A stretch of 64,000 nt of DNA from Phaeovibrio sulfidiphilus. GTDB taxonomy: Bacteria > Pseudomonadota > Alphaproteobacteria > Rhodospirillales > Rhodospirillaceae. The stretch covers positions 186,001 to 250,000 of the forward strand of contig NZ_JACZHT010000004.1 in NCBI RefSeq assembly GCF_014861485.1, given 5' to 3'. Both the position numbers and the translations under genes were made by a program. Of the stretch, positions 7,342 to 16,455 are shown in pieces (within the stretch, counting starts at the first letter, position 1; each line of letters opens with the position of its first letter). The notes under the pieces were generated by a model. It worked only from the letters and a program-made list of their open reading frames with translations, made no database searches and was not told the origin of the DNA.

Positions 7342-9435
7342 TCAGTAGCGAACCACCATTCCAAGGAAGAAGGTCCGGCCGGGTTCGGGGTAGGCGTCGG
7401 AGAGGGAATAGTTTTTGCCCAGAAGGTTCTCGACGCCCGCCTCCAGGGTGAGGTGTCGGGCCACGTCCCATGTGGCCTTCAGGTCGAAGGTCATGAAACC
7501 GTCAAGGCGTCCGGTGTCGTTTGACAGGTAGAAGCGGTCACTGGTGGTGTACATGGCGCCCGTAAGGCGGAACTCGGGCAGCGGAGACCAGACGCCATAA
7601 AGCGAGCCCGTCAGGTGGGGTGCGTCGGCCGCGCGTCTCTTGTCCTTGCCCTTCTCGCTGTGGCTCCAGCCGAGGTAGCTGATGGTGCCCCCCAGGGTCA
7701 GGGTCGGGTCCAGGGCGGCCTCAAGGCCCAGCTCGGTTCCCCAGAAATGGAATTTTCCACCTCCGTTGACGGCGAATTCCTCGGACCGGGCGCCGACGGA
7801 GATGATGCGCTTGCGGACCTCGCTGTAGTAGGCGCTGGCCTGCATCTGGACCGTGTCAAACACCAGGCCCCGGTAGCCCGCCTCGTAGTGCAGGGCCTCT
7901 TCCGGATCCAGGGAGTCGGTGACGCCGGCCAGAAGGCGCCCGCGTCCATAGCGCTCGCGCATGGTGGGGAGCCGGGTCTTGCTGGCGAGGGTCGCGAAAA
8001 TCTGGTGATCCGGGGCCACATCGTAGAACGAGCCCACCTGCCAGTTCAGGGCGTTGTAGCTCTTTTTCTCGCCCCGTCTCGGAGGCTGCCGGGCGTTGCC
8101 CGAATTCAGCTGGGTGTGCACCCGGTCGGTGCCCACGGTTGTGTAGGCGGCGCCGAAAACCAGGGTCCAGTCGGGCAGGGGGTTGAAGGTGTACTCGGCG
8201 CCCAGGTCCCAGGTGTGGTCCTTGATGTTGCGCTGGAGGGCGCCGGGCAGCTCGCGGGCGGGAAGCTGGGACGAGGTGTAGTCCTTGTGCATCTGGGAGC
8301 GGAAGGCCACGCTGGCCCCCAGCTTGTGCATGGGACTGAACCGCCAGCCCCCCTCCAGGCGCCCGCCGAGGGTGCGCTCGTTGTAGTGGCTGCTGAAACT
8401 CCGGTCGAGAACCCGGGTCTTCCAGTTCAGGGCGCGGGTTTCGTTCTCGTGGCGGTCATAGTAGAGGGCGCCGCGGATCCAGGCGTTGTCCTCCTGGCCG
8501 ATCAGGGTGTTCAGGGAGAGGCGCTCCGTATCCCAGACCGGCCAGTTGACCAGAAACCGGGACATTCCCAGTCCGGGGCCCTCCACCCGGTGGGGCGTGT
8601 TCTTCCGGGAGTACTGGTTGGTGTAGCTGACCCAGACATCCACCGTGTCTACGGGTGTCAGCCCGGCGATCAGGCTGATCTTGCGGTCGTTGTGTCCCGA
8701 GTTGTCACGGCGCCCGCCGTTTTCCTTTTCGGTGCTCTGGAAGGATCCGGGCAGGCTCCAGAACGATTGCCGGTCCTGGGAGAAGGAGACCCGGGCGTAG
8801 TATTTCTCCTGGCGTGTGCCCACGCTGGCATCATAGACCCGGCCCTGGTCCGCCAGATGCCGGTCGAAATAGTTGTAGTAGCGGGCCGTGGCCTCGAACG
8901 CCTCGCGGGGCTTGGCGCTGACGATGTTGATGACCCCGCCGATGTTGTTGGTTCCGGTCAGTGTGGAGCTGTAGCCTTTCGAGACCTCGATGCGGTCCAG
9001 GTCGAAGGTGGCGATGCGGCCGTAGTCGAACTCGTTGCGGAACACGGTGGAGACCGGCAGTCCGTCCACGTAGATCGTGACATCGTAGCGGTTGAAGCCG
9101 CGCATGGTGATGTAGCCCTCGCCCCGGGCGCCGGAGCGGGTCAGGGTGACTCCGGGCAGCCCGCGCAGGGCGTCGTAGAGGGTGTTGGCGTTCTTCCTGT
9201 CCATGTCGGTGCGGGTGACCACGTCCATGGTGTCCTTGCGGTCCGAGACGTTGATGGTGACGATCCCGTCCTGGGCTGCCGGAGCGGGGTCGGCTGCCAG
9301 AGCGGGGTCGGTTGCCAGAGCGGGGTCGGTTGCCGGCGGGGTCCGGGCCAGCCCGGGATGCGGGGCCAGGCAGATCCCCCCCGCCAGCGCAAGCGCGAGG
9401 GCGGAGCCGGTGGAAAGCAGTGTCCTGTGTGTCAT
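7342..9435 (-). CDS. TonB-dependent outer-membrane receptor
   Basis: Gated outer-membrane porin of 697 residues. It has a signal peptide (1-30), a short repeat-containing spacer, a TonB box-like stretch (IVTINVS, about 57-63), a plug domain (LYDALRGLPGVTLTRSGARG, YVDGLPV, IEVSKGYSSTLTG), and a beta barrel ending in the aromatic VVRY terminus. The plug resembles catecholate siderophore/vitamin receptors of the FepA/CirA/BtuB group, but sequence alone does not fix the ligand. The ATG follows AGGAAGGA and overlaps the ATPase stop by 4 bp, tying it to the ABC importer. Confidence 0.92.
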   Translation of the reverse strand: MTHRTLLSTGSALALALAGGICLAPHPGLARTPPATDPALATDPALAADPAPAAQDGIVTINVSDRKDTMDVVTRTDMDRKNANTLYDALRGLPGVTLTRSGARGEGYITMRGFNRYDVTIYVDGLPVSTVFRNEFDYGRIATFDLDRIEVSKGYSSTLTGTNNIGGVINIVSAKPREAFEATARYYNYFDRHLADQGRVYDASVGTRQEKYYARVSFSQDRQSFWSLPGSFQSTEKENGGRRDNSGHNDRKISLIAGLTPVDTVDVWVSYTNQYSRKNTPHRVEGPGLGMSRFLVNWPVWDTERLSLNTLIGQEDNAWIRGALYYDRHENETRALNWKTRVLDRSFSSHYNERTLGGRLEGGWRFSPMHKLGASVAFRSQMHKDYTSSQLPARELPGALQRNIKDHTWDLGAEYTFNPLPDWTLVFGAAYTTVGTDRVHTQLNSGNARQPPRRGEKKSYNALNWQVGSFYDVAPDHQIFATLASKTRLPTMRERYGRGRLLAGVTDSLDPEEALHYEAGYRGLVFDTVQMQASAYYSEVRKRIISVGARSEEFAVNGGGKFHFWGTELGLEAALDPTLTLGGTISYLGWSHSEKGKDKRRAADAPHLTGSLYGVWSPLPEFRLTGAMYTTSDRFYLSNDTGRLDGFMTFDLKATWDVARHLTLEAGVENLLGKNYSLSDAYPEPGRTFFLGMVVRY
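9276..9329 (-). repeat. 18-bp tandem repeat in the receptor N-terminus
   Basis: Three 18-bp units and part of a fourth encode a repeated TDPALA/ADPALA peptide between the signal peptide and the TonB box. The repeat keeps the frame and should vary only the length of the flexible spacer. Confidence 0.8.
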
Positions 9436-10277
9436 CGACGTGAGTCCTTCCTGGTGTTCTCCGTGTGGGCCGGAGACGTTGGAGAGGGGAGCGGCCCCGG
9501 TCCGGAAACGGGGCGGGGGTCGGGAAACGGAAGCCTCAGGTTCTCGGCCACGGTTTCCTGCGAAAGGCCGTAAAGCCGGCCAAGGCTCTCGGGTGTCATG
9601 ATGTCGCGGGGCGCTCCCAGCCCGAGGATCCGTCCGTCCCGCATCAGGACGACCCGGTCCGCAGTGCGGGCCGCGTGCTCCGGCTGGTGGGTTGTGAAAA
9701 GGATGGAGAGCCCCCGGTTGCGCAGACCCCTCATGTGCTCGAGAACCCGGATCTGGTTGGCGAAATCCAGGCTGGCCGTGGGCTCGTCCATCACGAGGAC
9801 GGCAGGCTCCTGGGCGAGGGCGCGCGCAATGATCACAAGCTGGCGCTCGCCACCGGACAGGTGCATGTAGTTGCGCCCGGCCAGCGGAAGGATGCCAAGA
9901 CGCGCGAGGCAGTCCCGTGCCACTGCCCGGTCGGCAGGACCGGGGGCCCCGAACAGGCCAACGTGCGCCGTGCGCCCCATGAGCACCACGTCCTCCACCC
10001 GGAACGGGAAGACTGCCGCGTGCGCCTGGGGGACGTAGCCTGTGAAACGGGCCAGCTCCCGCCGGGTCCAGGCGGCCAGAGGTGCTCCGTTCACGTGAAG
10101 GGTGCCTTCCAGCGGGGGCAGCAGGCCCAGGATCGTTTTCAGGAGCGTCGTCTTTCCGCACCCGTTCGGCCCCAGAAGGCAGACAATCTCCCCCGCGCCG
10201 ATGGACAGGGTGATGTCCCGTCCGATCTCCCGTTTGCCGTAGCCCAGGCAGAGGGCGCGCAGGTCCATGACCGTCAT
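9432..10277 (-). CDS. ABC transporter ATP-binding protein, FecE/BtuD type
   Basis: ATPase of the inner-membrane importer, 281 residues. Walker A is GPNGCGKTT (36-44), the signature LSGGERQ is near 145, and Walker B is VLVMDEPTASLD with a downstream switch His (TTHQPEHA). This combination is typical of iron-siderophore, haem, cobalamin and MolBCA-type molybdate importers. A Pro-rich C-terminal tail of about 30 residues is unusual. The start overlaps the permease stop as ATGA, and the stop overlaps the receptor start. Confidence 0.93.
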   Translation of the reverse strand: MTVMDLRALCLGYGKREIGRDITLSIGAGEIVCLLGPNGCGKTTLLKTILGLLPPLEGTLHVNGAPLAAWTRRELARFTGYVPQAHAAVFPFRVEDVVLMGRTAHVGLFGAPGPADRAVARDCLARLGILPLAGRNYMHLSGGERQLVIIARALAQEPAVLVMDEPTASLDFANQIRVLEHMRGLRNRGLSILFTTHQPEHAARTADRVVLMRDGRILGLGAPRDIMTPESLGRLYGLSQETVAENLRLPFPDPRPVSGPGPLPSPTSPAHTENTRKDSRR

Positions 10278-11278
10278 CGCCGGTCCCCCCCGCGCACCAG
10301 AAGGACCAGGAAGAACGGTACCCCGATGAAGGCCGTCAGAATGCCCAGGGGGATTTCGACGGGCGCCACGGTGCGGGCCGCTGTATCGGTCACCACCAGA
10401 AAGAGGGCGCCACTGAGCATGGAGACGGGCAGAAGGATGCGAAAATCCGGCCCGGTCAGGAAGCGGGCCATGTGGGGCACGACCAGGCCGACCCAGCCGA
10501 TGACCCCCGAGATGGCCACCACCGCCGAGGTCATGAGGGTGGCCGCCACGATGAAGGCGATGCGGGTCCGGGTGACGTCCACGCCCATGGCTCTCGCCTC
10601 GTCGTCCTCGAAGCTCAGGAGGTTCATCCGCCAGCGCAGCAGCACCAGGGGCGCAAGGGCCAGGGTGATCCAGGGAAGGGCCCCGAGTACATCGTCCGCG
10701 CCGATGGTGTTGAGCCCCCCGAGAAGCCAGAACGTGATGGAACTGAGCTGGCTGTGCGGGTCGGACAGGATCTTGATCAGGGAGATCCCCGAGGCAAACA
10801 GGGAGCCGACCGCAACGCCGGACAGGACCAGGGCCAGGATCAGGGAGCGGGTGCGGGCGCACCAGGCAACGGCGCACACCAGCGTGACCGCAAGCAGTCC
10901 TCCGGAGAACGCGAACAGCTGGGTCACGCGGACCGAAAAATCCAGGTAGATGGCGAGGACGGCACCCAGTCCGGCTCCGGCGGAGACACCCAGAATGTCC
11001 GGCGAGACCAGGGGGTTGCGGAACATGCCCTGATAGGCGGTCCCGGCCACCGACAGGGCGGCTCCCACCACGACCGCCGCCAGAATGCGCGGCAGGCGGA
11101 TCTTCCAGAGGACCACATCGTCACCGGAGCTCATGTCCACCCCCAGATCCGCGAGGGAGCGGCCCATCGATCGGACGATCGTCGCCGGACTGATGTCGTG
11201 CTGGCCAACCAGCAGGGAAACGAGGGATGCGAGGATCAGAAGGCCAAGAAGAAGCAGGATCCGGGACCGATTACTCAT
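10274..11278 (-). CDS. ABC transporter permease, FecCD/BtuC family
   Basis: Ten-helix-type permease of the type II importer family, 334 residues from the ATG at 11278. Family landmarks include LPRILAAVVVGAALSVAGTAYQGMFRNPLVSPDILG near the N-terminus and GVIGWVGLVVPHMARFLTGPD in the C-terminal half, the loop that contacts the ATPase. Only one permease gene is present, so it should act as a homodimer. A GTG at 11296 would add six residues; the ATG has the better-placed GGGG upstream. It overlaps the binding-protein gene by 8 bp. Confidence 0.92.
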   Translation of the reverse strand: MSNRSRILLLLGLLILASLVSLLVGQHDISPATIVRSMGRSLADLGVDMSSGDDVVLWKIRLPRILAAVVVGAALSVAGTAYQGMFRNPLVSPDILGVSAGAGLGAVLAIYLDFSVRVTQLFAFSGGLLAVTLVCAVAWCARTRSLILALVLSGVAVGSLFASGISLIKILSDPHSQLSSITFWLLGGLNTIGADDVLGALPWITLALAPLVLLRWRMNLLSFEDDEARAMGVDVTRTRIAFIVAATLMTSAVVAISGVIGWVGLVVPHMARFLTGPDFRILLPVSMLSGALFLVVTDTAARTVAPVEIPLGILTAFIGVPFFLVLLVRGGDRR

Positions 11279-12344
11279 GGCCACGAGCCCCGACACCCGC
11301 GTTCAGGTCGGCCAGGTCCCGGTCCGTCAGGATGCAGCCGTAGAACAGGCGGAAGAAGGCCGTCAGCAGTGCGGTGTAGTCGTCGTCGGGAAATTCGGCT
11401 CCGTGGGCGATCCGGGTCATCCAGATCAGGCCCAGAAGGCGGTTGATCCCCGGAGGGCTCTCGAGCCATCCCCAGGGAAGGGACGGGGACAGGTACAGCC
11501 GGTTCTGCTTCACGGCGGGCAGGGCCTGGAACAGGGGGTTCGTCTGCGCCGCCTGAAAGAACGCCTCGCTCTGGGTCACGATAATGTCCGGCGCCCAGGC
11601 GACCAGCTGTTCCATCGAGACCCGGGCCAGTCGCGCCTGACCGGCATGGGCGGCCACATTGATGGCGCCGCAGTGCTCAATGGCCTCCGCGTGGATGGAC
11701 CCGCCCAGGGCCGTTTCCAGCCCGCTGGCCGAGCGGGCCAGATAGACCCGGGGGCGCTCACGGCTCCGCTCCCGGATGCCGGCCAGATGGGCCAGGGTGC
11801 TCTGTGTGAAATCGGCCAGGGCCTGCCCCCGCTCGGGAACGCCCAGGCGCTCTCCCAGATCCCGGAGCATGGCCGCCATGTCGGGCAGACGCCCCGAGGC
11901 GATCACACAGGGGATGCCTGTGCGCCCGGCGATCTGTTCGAGGGTGCTGATAAAGTGCGTGTCCGCATCGCCCGCGTCCACGACGATGTCCGGGCGAAGG
12001 GCCACGATCCGCTCCAGGGACAGGGTCGAGCCCCGGCCCGCAAGGCGCCCCGTTCCCGGCAGATCCCGGGGGATCCGGGGCAGGTATTTGCGCCGCCAGG
12101 GCGGCATGTCCAGGCTCGACAGCCCGATGAGTTTTTCCGGCGCCAGGGAGACCAGAAGAACATCCGCAACCGGCCCGGCAGACAGGATGCGCCGGACCGT
12201 TTCCGGCGGCGGTCCATGGGCGGGGATTGGTGTCACCGCCCTCGTTCCCCCCCCTGTTCCGGCCCGGGCCGGGGCAGGCCAGTGCAGCAGCGGAAGGCTC
12301 GTCAGAAGGGCCCCGGAAAGGCTGAGGAAAGCACGTCTGTCCAT
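11271..12344 (-). CDS. Periplasmic substrate-binding protein of the metal/chelate importer
   Basis: FecB/BtuF-type (cluster A-II) binding protein, 357 residues, first gene of the operon. The N-terminus MDRRAFLSLSG with a hydrophobic core suggests a Tat-like signal. Two lobes are visible: LLVSLAPEKLIGL and LSLERIVALRPDIVVDAG in the first, RVSMEQLVAWAPDIIVTQSE in the second, joined by a long helix. The ligand is unknown; the class carries siderophores, haem, cobalamin and, in the MolA branch, molybdate/tungstate. The 5' leader holds a sigma-54 promoter, so this operon is probably switched by the divergent activator. Confidence 0.9.
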   Translation of the reverse strand: MDRRAFLSLSGALLTSLPLLHWPAPARAGTGGGTRAVTPIPAHGPPPETVRRILSAGPVADVLLVSLAPEKLIGLSSLDMPPWRRKYLPRIPRDLPGTGRLAGRGSTLSLERIVALRPDIVVDAGDADTHFISTLEQIAGRTGIPCVIASGRLPDMAAMLRDLGERLGVPERGQALADFTQSTLAHLAGIRERSRERPRVYLARSASGLETALGGSIHAEAIEHCGAINVAAHAGQARLARVSMEQLVAWAPDIIVTQSEAFFQAAQTNPLFQALPAVKQNRLYLSPSLPWGWLESPPGINRLLGLIWMTRIAHGAEFPDDDYTALLTAFFRLFYGCILTDRDLADLNAGVGARGHE

Positions 12345-12418
12345 TCTGTACTCCCGGCTTCCAGCCCTTGGGAACAGGGCCGGGGATTCTTGGCGCACGG
12401 TGTGCGTGCCGGTTAACA

Positions 12419-12433
12419 GCAAGATTGATGCCA
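12419..12433 (-). promoter_or_regulatory. Sigma-54 (-24/-12) promoter of the metal-uptake operon
   Basis: On the minus strand the sequence reads TGGCATCAATCTTGC followed by T. It matches the RpoN consensus TGGCAC-N5-TTGC with exact 15-base geometry; the GG and GC dinucleotides have the required 10-base spacing. Transcription would begin near 12408, leaving a leader of about 65 nt before the binding-protein ATG. A sigma-54 promoter needs an enhancer-binding AAA+ activator, and one is encoded divergently 200 bp away. Confidence 0.8.
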
Positions 12434-12486
12434 GGCCGCGGACTCCCGCAAAACCGGCTCCGGGCGGGCTTTCCGAGCGAAAAAGA

Positions 12487-12500
12487 GTACGAAACGGAAC
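12487..12500. promoter_or_regulatory. Candidate activator site 1 (GTAC-N6-GAAC)
   Basis: GTAC-N6-GAAC, one base off the dyad GTAC-N6-GTAC reported for VnfA-type activators. It lies about 55 bp upstream of the -24 element, where enhancer sites usually sit. A second such site begins 29 bp further upstream. The operator family is from my knowledge of alternative-nitrogenase regulators; binding by this activator is inference. Confidence 0.5.
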
Positions 12501-12515
12501 ACCTGCGTCAGAAAC

Positions 12516-12529
12516 GTACAAAAAAGTGC
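12516..12529. promoter_or_regulatory. Candidate activator site 2 (GTAC-N6-GTGC)
   Basis: GTAC-N6-GTGC, again one base from GTAC-N6-GTAC, with an all-A spacer. Centre-to-centre distance to the first site is 29 bp. Both sites lie between the sigma-54 promoter and the activator start codon, so they could serve both activation of the operon and autoregulation. Confidence 0.5.
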
Positions 12530-12617
12530 GAAAGGGACCGCAGACGCCCCTTGTCCCCCCGGACCGGGCGGCGTAGCCTGAACCCAGCCGCCCCCTCGTG
12601 CCGGATGGATCACAGGG

Positions 12618-14360
12618 ATGTACCGACAGAGCTCCTATGCCTTGCGTGAGGAGGATCGCTCGGGCCCGGCCTTTTTCCCGGGTTTGTGGACCCGGCCCCG
12701 GGACCGGTCCCACGCTCTTCTCTTCCGCGTTGCCGAACGGCTTTCGCGCTTCGGGCCCCTGTCCGAGGCGCTGGAGGACGTTCTTGCGCTTCTTTGTCGC
12801 GATCTGGGCTTCTCGTGTGCGGCCGTTCAGCTGTTTGAGGGGGAGACGGACCGGGTCCGTTTCCAGGCGACCGTGGGCCGGCGGGCGGTGTGCCGGTCGG
12901 GGGATTTCCTGTTTCCGGGAAGGGCCCTGATCCGGGCGGCCCGGGAGAGCGGGCGCCCCCGGTTCACGGCCCCGATTTCCAGGGAGGAAATCTATCTCCT
13001 GCAAGCCGGTGCCCTGTCTTTGGATGGTGACCCCAGTCCGGTTCAGTTTTGTGTTCCGATCCTGTTTCGGGGCCGGGTCGAGGGCGTCGTGTCCGTTGCC
13101 GCTCTTTATGACGCCGAGGATCCGGTGTGCCAGGACATCGAGCGGGTGGCGGCTGTGGCCTGCCTTCTGGCCCCCCACGTGGCGGCCGGGGCTGACGGCT
13201 GGGATCCCGTTTCGCTGCCTGCGCCCCCGTTGCCTTCGGTCCCGTCGCTCCCTCCCGGATCCGGAGGACGGGCAGGACCGCCACAGTCCACCGATGGGGC
13301 CCTCACTGTCCTGGCCCCTGTGCGTGGAACCGGGGCCGTTCCGGTCCCCGCGCTGCCGTCCGGTGCGCCGTCCGGTCCGGTATCCGGTCCGGCGTGCATG
13401 CTGGGCACGGCTCCGGCCATGACCCATCTCTTCCGGCTGATTGAAAAGGTCGCCCCCGCGCCGACAACGGTGCTGATCCTGGGGGAGAGCGGTGTCGGCA
13501 AGGAGCGGGTGGCCCGGGCCATTCACGAGGGCGGCCGGAACCCCGATGCGCCGTTCGTTGCGGTCAACTGTGCTGCCCTGCCGGAATCGGTTCTGGAAAG
13601 CGAGCTGTTCGGTCACGAGAAGGGCTCGTTCACCGGGGCGGTGGCCACCCGCAAGGGCCTGTTCGAGCGGGCCCACGGGGGCACCTTGTTTCTCGACGAG
13701 ATCGGTGATCTTGGGTTCCTCATGCAGGCAAAGCTCCTGCGGGCTCTTCAGGAAAAGACGATCGAGCGCGTTGGCGGCACTCGCCCGGTCGAGGTGGATG
13801 TCCGGGTGCTGGCGGCGACCAACCGGGATCTGGAGCGGATGGTGGCGGAGGGCACATTCCGCGAGGACCTGTTTTTCCGGTTGAACGTGTTTCCCATCAC
13901 GGTCTGCCCCCTTCGGGAGCGGCGGGAGGATATCCTGCCCCTTGCCGGGAGCATTCTGCGGCGTTTCGCGCGCTCCCATGGAAAACCCGCCCTGAGCGTG
14001 TCGCGAGCGGCGCAAGACCTGCTCGTGCAGCATCACTGGCCCGGAAATGTGCGGGAACTTGAGAACGTGCTTGAACGGGCGGTCATCCTGTGTGACGGCC
14101 CGGAGATCGGTCCCGGAGACCTTCTGCTGTTCTCCGGGAGTGCGGGTTCGGGCCCGGGGTCGGGTCCGGGAAACGGGCTCCCTGCACCCGCGTTGTCCGG
14201 TAGCAGGCTGGCCGACCTGGAGCGGAGCGCCCTTGTCGATGCCCTGACCCGGAGCCGGGGCAATGTCACCCGGGCGGCGGCCCTGCTTCAGGTGACACGC
14301 CGGGCCTTCAGTCTGCGGCTGAAAAAGTACGCGATCGACTACCGCCTGTTCCGCATTTGA
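12618..14360 (+). CDS. Sigma-54-dependent activator, NifA/AnfA/VnfA-like (GAF-AAA+-Fis)
   Basis: Enhancer-binding protein of 580 residues. A GAF sensor domain (about 30-190) contains several Cys. A Pro/Gly-rich linker (about 195-260) follows. The AAA+ domain has Walker A GESGVGKE (from 289), the sigma-54 contact loop GSFTGA (from 336, a variant of GAFTGA), and [11 protein letters not shown] as Walker B. The Fis-type HTH (535-580) ends [14 protein letters not shown], close in style to NifA, AnfA and VnfA. NorR was considered because nitrogen-oxide genes are near, but the HTH and operator type fit the NifA/AnfA group better. The effector is unknown. No clear ribosome site precedes the ATG, so the start is uncertain. 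Confidence 0.85.
   Translation: MYRQSSYALREEDRSGPAFFPGLWTRPRDRSHALLFRVAERLSRFGPLSEALEDVLALLCRDLGFSCAAVQLFEGETDRVRFQATVGRRAVCRSGDFLFPGRALIRAARESGRPRFTAPISREEIYLLQAGALSLDGDPSPVQFCVPILFRGRVEGVVSVAALYDAEDPVCQDIERVAAVACLLAPHVAAGADGWDPVSLPAPPLPSVPSLPPGSGGRAGPPQSTDGALTVLAPVRGTGAVPVPALPSGAPSGPVSGPACMLGTAPAMTHLFRLIEKVAPAPTTVLILGESGVGKERVARAIHEGGRNPDAPFVAVNCAALPESVLESELFGHEKGSFTGAVATRKGLFERAHGGTLFLDEIGDLGFLMQAKLLRALQEKTIERVGGTRPVEVDVRVLAATNRDLERMVAEGTFREDLFFRLNVFPITVCPLRERREDILPLAGSILRRFARSHGKPALSVSRAAQDLLVQHHWPGNVRELENVLERAVILCDGPEIGPGDLLLFSGSAGSGPGSGPGNGLPAPALSGSRLADLERSALVDALTRSRGNVTRAAALLQVTRRAFSLRLKKYAIDYRLFRI
14227..14350 (+). repeat. 124-bp perfect direct repeat, right copy (partner 2307-2430)
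   Basis: The segment inside the activator gene that encodes its helix-turn-helix is identical to 2307-2430. See the left copy for the implications. Confidence 0.9.
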
Positions 14361-14660
14361 ATGCCGTCGTCTCCGGTCCGCCGGGCGGATACCGCGCGGG
14401 TGAGGGGGAGACGGGAGAGCTCCTGCTTGAAAAGGCTGGGCGGGTGTTGGGCGGCGCTGGTGTTGGGCGGCGCCGGGTTCCCGGGGGCCTGGCGTGGGAG
14501 TGGCCCAGGCGCCGGTGTCAGGTTGCGCGGGTGTCGGGCGGGACCGCCCGGCGGAGGCGCCGGACGGTCCTGTCGGGGAGGGCGGGGGATGGGGCCGCCC
14601 CGTCCCCGACGTCTGCGTCCCCCCGGGCAGGGACGCAGGGGGGGGATCCGGAAGCCCGGG
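14361..14660. other. 300-bp gap between the activator and hcp 3' ends
   Basis: Convergent 3' ends of the activator (plus) and hcp (minus). I see no gene and no clear terminator with a T-run. Bases 14443-14473 hold a 15-base sequence, GGTGTTGGGCGGCGC, repeated once with a 16-base period. The rest is featureless GC-rich DNA. Confidence 0.5.
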
Positions 14661-16322
14661 TCAGGCGGCGGGCTGGAGGGTTCCGCCCTCGATCGCGGCC
14701 AGATCCACGGCGGCGCTGGGGCCCACGGGCATGACGTTGAACGTCTCCACCAGCACCTTCAGCACCCCCGGGGACACGAACGCGGGCAGGCTCGGCCCCA
14801 GGCGGATGTTGCGGATCCCGAGGTGCAGCAGGGCCAGCAGGACGGTCACCGCCTTCTGCTCGTACCAGGAGACCACCAGGGACAGGGGCAGGGCGTTGAC
14901 GTCAGTCCCGAAGGCCTCGGCCAGGGCCTGGGCCACCCGGATGGCCGAGTAGCTGTCATTGCACTGGCCCATGTCCAGAAGGCGCGGCAGTCCCGCAATT
15001 TCCCCCGCGTCCAGGTCCGTGAGCCGGAACTTCCCACATCCCAGCGTCAGGATGATCCAGTCCTTGGGCGCCTGCTCCGCCATGTCGGTGAAGTAGTTGC
15101 GGCCGGGCTTGGCGCCATCGCACCCGCCAATCAGCAGGAAGCGCCGGATGTCCCCTTTCTTGACCGCCTCGACCACCGTGCCGGCGACGTCTGTCACGGT
15201 CTTGTGTCCGAAGCCGGCCCAGTGGAACCGCACCGGCTCCTGGTCCGCCTCGAAGCCGGGAAGGGCGCGGGCAGCGGCAATGACCTCGGAGAAGTCCCGG
15301 GTGGCAAGGTGCCGGATCCCGGGCCAGCCCACGACGGACCGGCTGTACAGGCGCTCCGCATACTCGGGGGACGGCTGCATCAGGCAGTTGGTGGTCATGA
15401 CAATGGGGCCGGGGAACTGGGGGAACTCGCGCTTCTGAAGCATCCAGGCGCCGCCAAAGTGCCCCGCCAGGTGGGGGAAGCGGCGAAGCTCGGGGTAGGC
15501 GTGGGCGGGCAGCATCTCGCCGTGGGTGTAGACGTTGATGCCGGTCCCCTCGGTCTGCTCCAGAAGGGCCCGCAGGTCCGCAAGGTCGTGGCCGGACACC
15601 AGAATGGCCTTTCCGCGCACCGCGCCCATCCGGACCCGGGTGGGGACGGGGTGGCCGAGGCTGATGGTGTTGGCCCGGTCCAGAAGGGCCAGGGTTTTGA
15701 GGCTGGCCTCGCCGCAGCGCATCACAAGAGCCAGCAGCCCGTCGGGGGACGGGGCGGGGTCGTTCAGCGCGTCCAGGCCCTCCAGCATGAACGCATCCAC
15801 CTCGGGATCGTGGAAGCCCAGCTCGGCGGCGTGGTGGGCGTAGGCCGCCATGCCCTTCAGGCCGTAGGTCAGCAGCTCCTGGAGGCTGACGATGTCCTCT
15901 CCGAAGGCTGTGCGGCGGGCCTGGATGCCGATGGTTTCCGCCAGGGCCATCTGGCCCTCGAGGGTCTCGGGCAGCAGGAAGCTGGCGGCTCCCGGGCAGT
16001 CCTGCCCGCCGGAGCACGGGCCTCCCTTTTTCGCCCGGCGCAGGGCGTCGCGCTCGGAGATGGTCGTTTGGATCATGCGGGCAAGGACCGCATCGTCGAA
16101 GTTCACGTTGGTGACGGTGGCAAACAGCCCCTCCTGGAGGCGGGTGACCTGGGCCTGCCGGTCCGGTCCGGACACGCCGGAGTGCAGGACGGCGCGGGCC
16201 AGGCCGCGGCAGGCATAGACCAGAAGGTCTTGCAGCGCGGCGGTCTCGGGTGTCTTGCTGCACACACCGATGGACGTGCAGCCGGTTTCATTTCGGGTCT
16301 GTTCACACTGGAAGCACAGCAT
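14661..16322 (-). CDS. hcp: Hybrid cluster protein (hydroxylamine/NO reductase)
   Basis: Fe-S enzyme that reduces hydroxylamine in vitro and is now best known for removing nitric oxide in anaerobic cells. The 553 residues begin MLCFQCEQT; the N-terminal cluster ligands C3, C6, C15 and C21 (C-x2-C-x8-C-x5-C) indicate the [4Fe-4S] type rather than the enterobacterial [2Fe-2S] type. Hybrid-cluster motifs include GHDLADL, TNCLMQP, GGCDGAK and LGCGKFR with WYEQKAV near the end. It lies 133 bp downstream of an Rrf2/NsrR-like gene and near narGHJI, which fits defence against NO made during nitrate respiration. No hcr reductase gene adjoins it. Confidence 0.96.
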   Translation of the reverse strand: MLCFQCEQTRNETGCTSIGVCSKTPETAALQDLLVYACRGLARAVLHSGVSGPDRQAQVTRLQEGLFATVTNVNFDDAVLARMIQTTISERDALRRAKKGGPCSGGQDCPGAASFLLPETLEGQMALAETIGIQARRTAFGEDIVSLQELLTYGLKGMAAYAHHAAELGFHDPEVDAFMLEGLDALNDPAPSPDGLLALVMRCGEASLKTLALLDRANTISLGHPVPTRVRMGAVRGKAILVSGHDLADLRALLEQTEGTGINVYTHGEMLPAHAYPELRRFPHLAGHFGGAWMLQKREFPQFPGPIVMTTNCLMQPSPEYAERLYSRSVVGWPGIRHLATRDFSEVIAAARALPGFEADQEPVRFHWAGFGHKTVTDVAGTVVEAVKKGDIRRFLLIGGCDGAKPGRNYFTDMAEQAPKDWIILTLGCGKFRLTDLDAGEIAGLPRLLDMGQCNDSYSAIRVAQALAEAFGTDVNALPLSLVVSWYEQKAVTVLLALLHLGIRNIRLGPSLPAFVSPGVLKVLVETFNVMPVGPSAAVDLAAIEGGTLQPAA

Positions 16323-16455
16323 GGAAACCTCTCCTGGAACGTGGCCGGAACGCGGGCGAGCGAAAGGGTTTTCGCGGGAAACCGGGTCCGGCGAAGGGTA
16401 AAAGGCGTGAAAGTGCGAATGCGGGGCGGCGGGTCGGGTTTTCGGGCGCCGGTCG

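Noticed and set aside
12618-14360. Activator as NorR, regulator of NO response
   Set aside because: The neighbouring divergent operon is metal uptake, the HTH ending is NifA/AnfA/VnfA-like, and the leader carries GTAC-N6 dyads rather than NorR-type sites. Not fully excluded.
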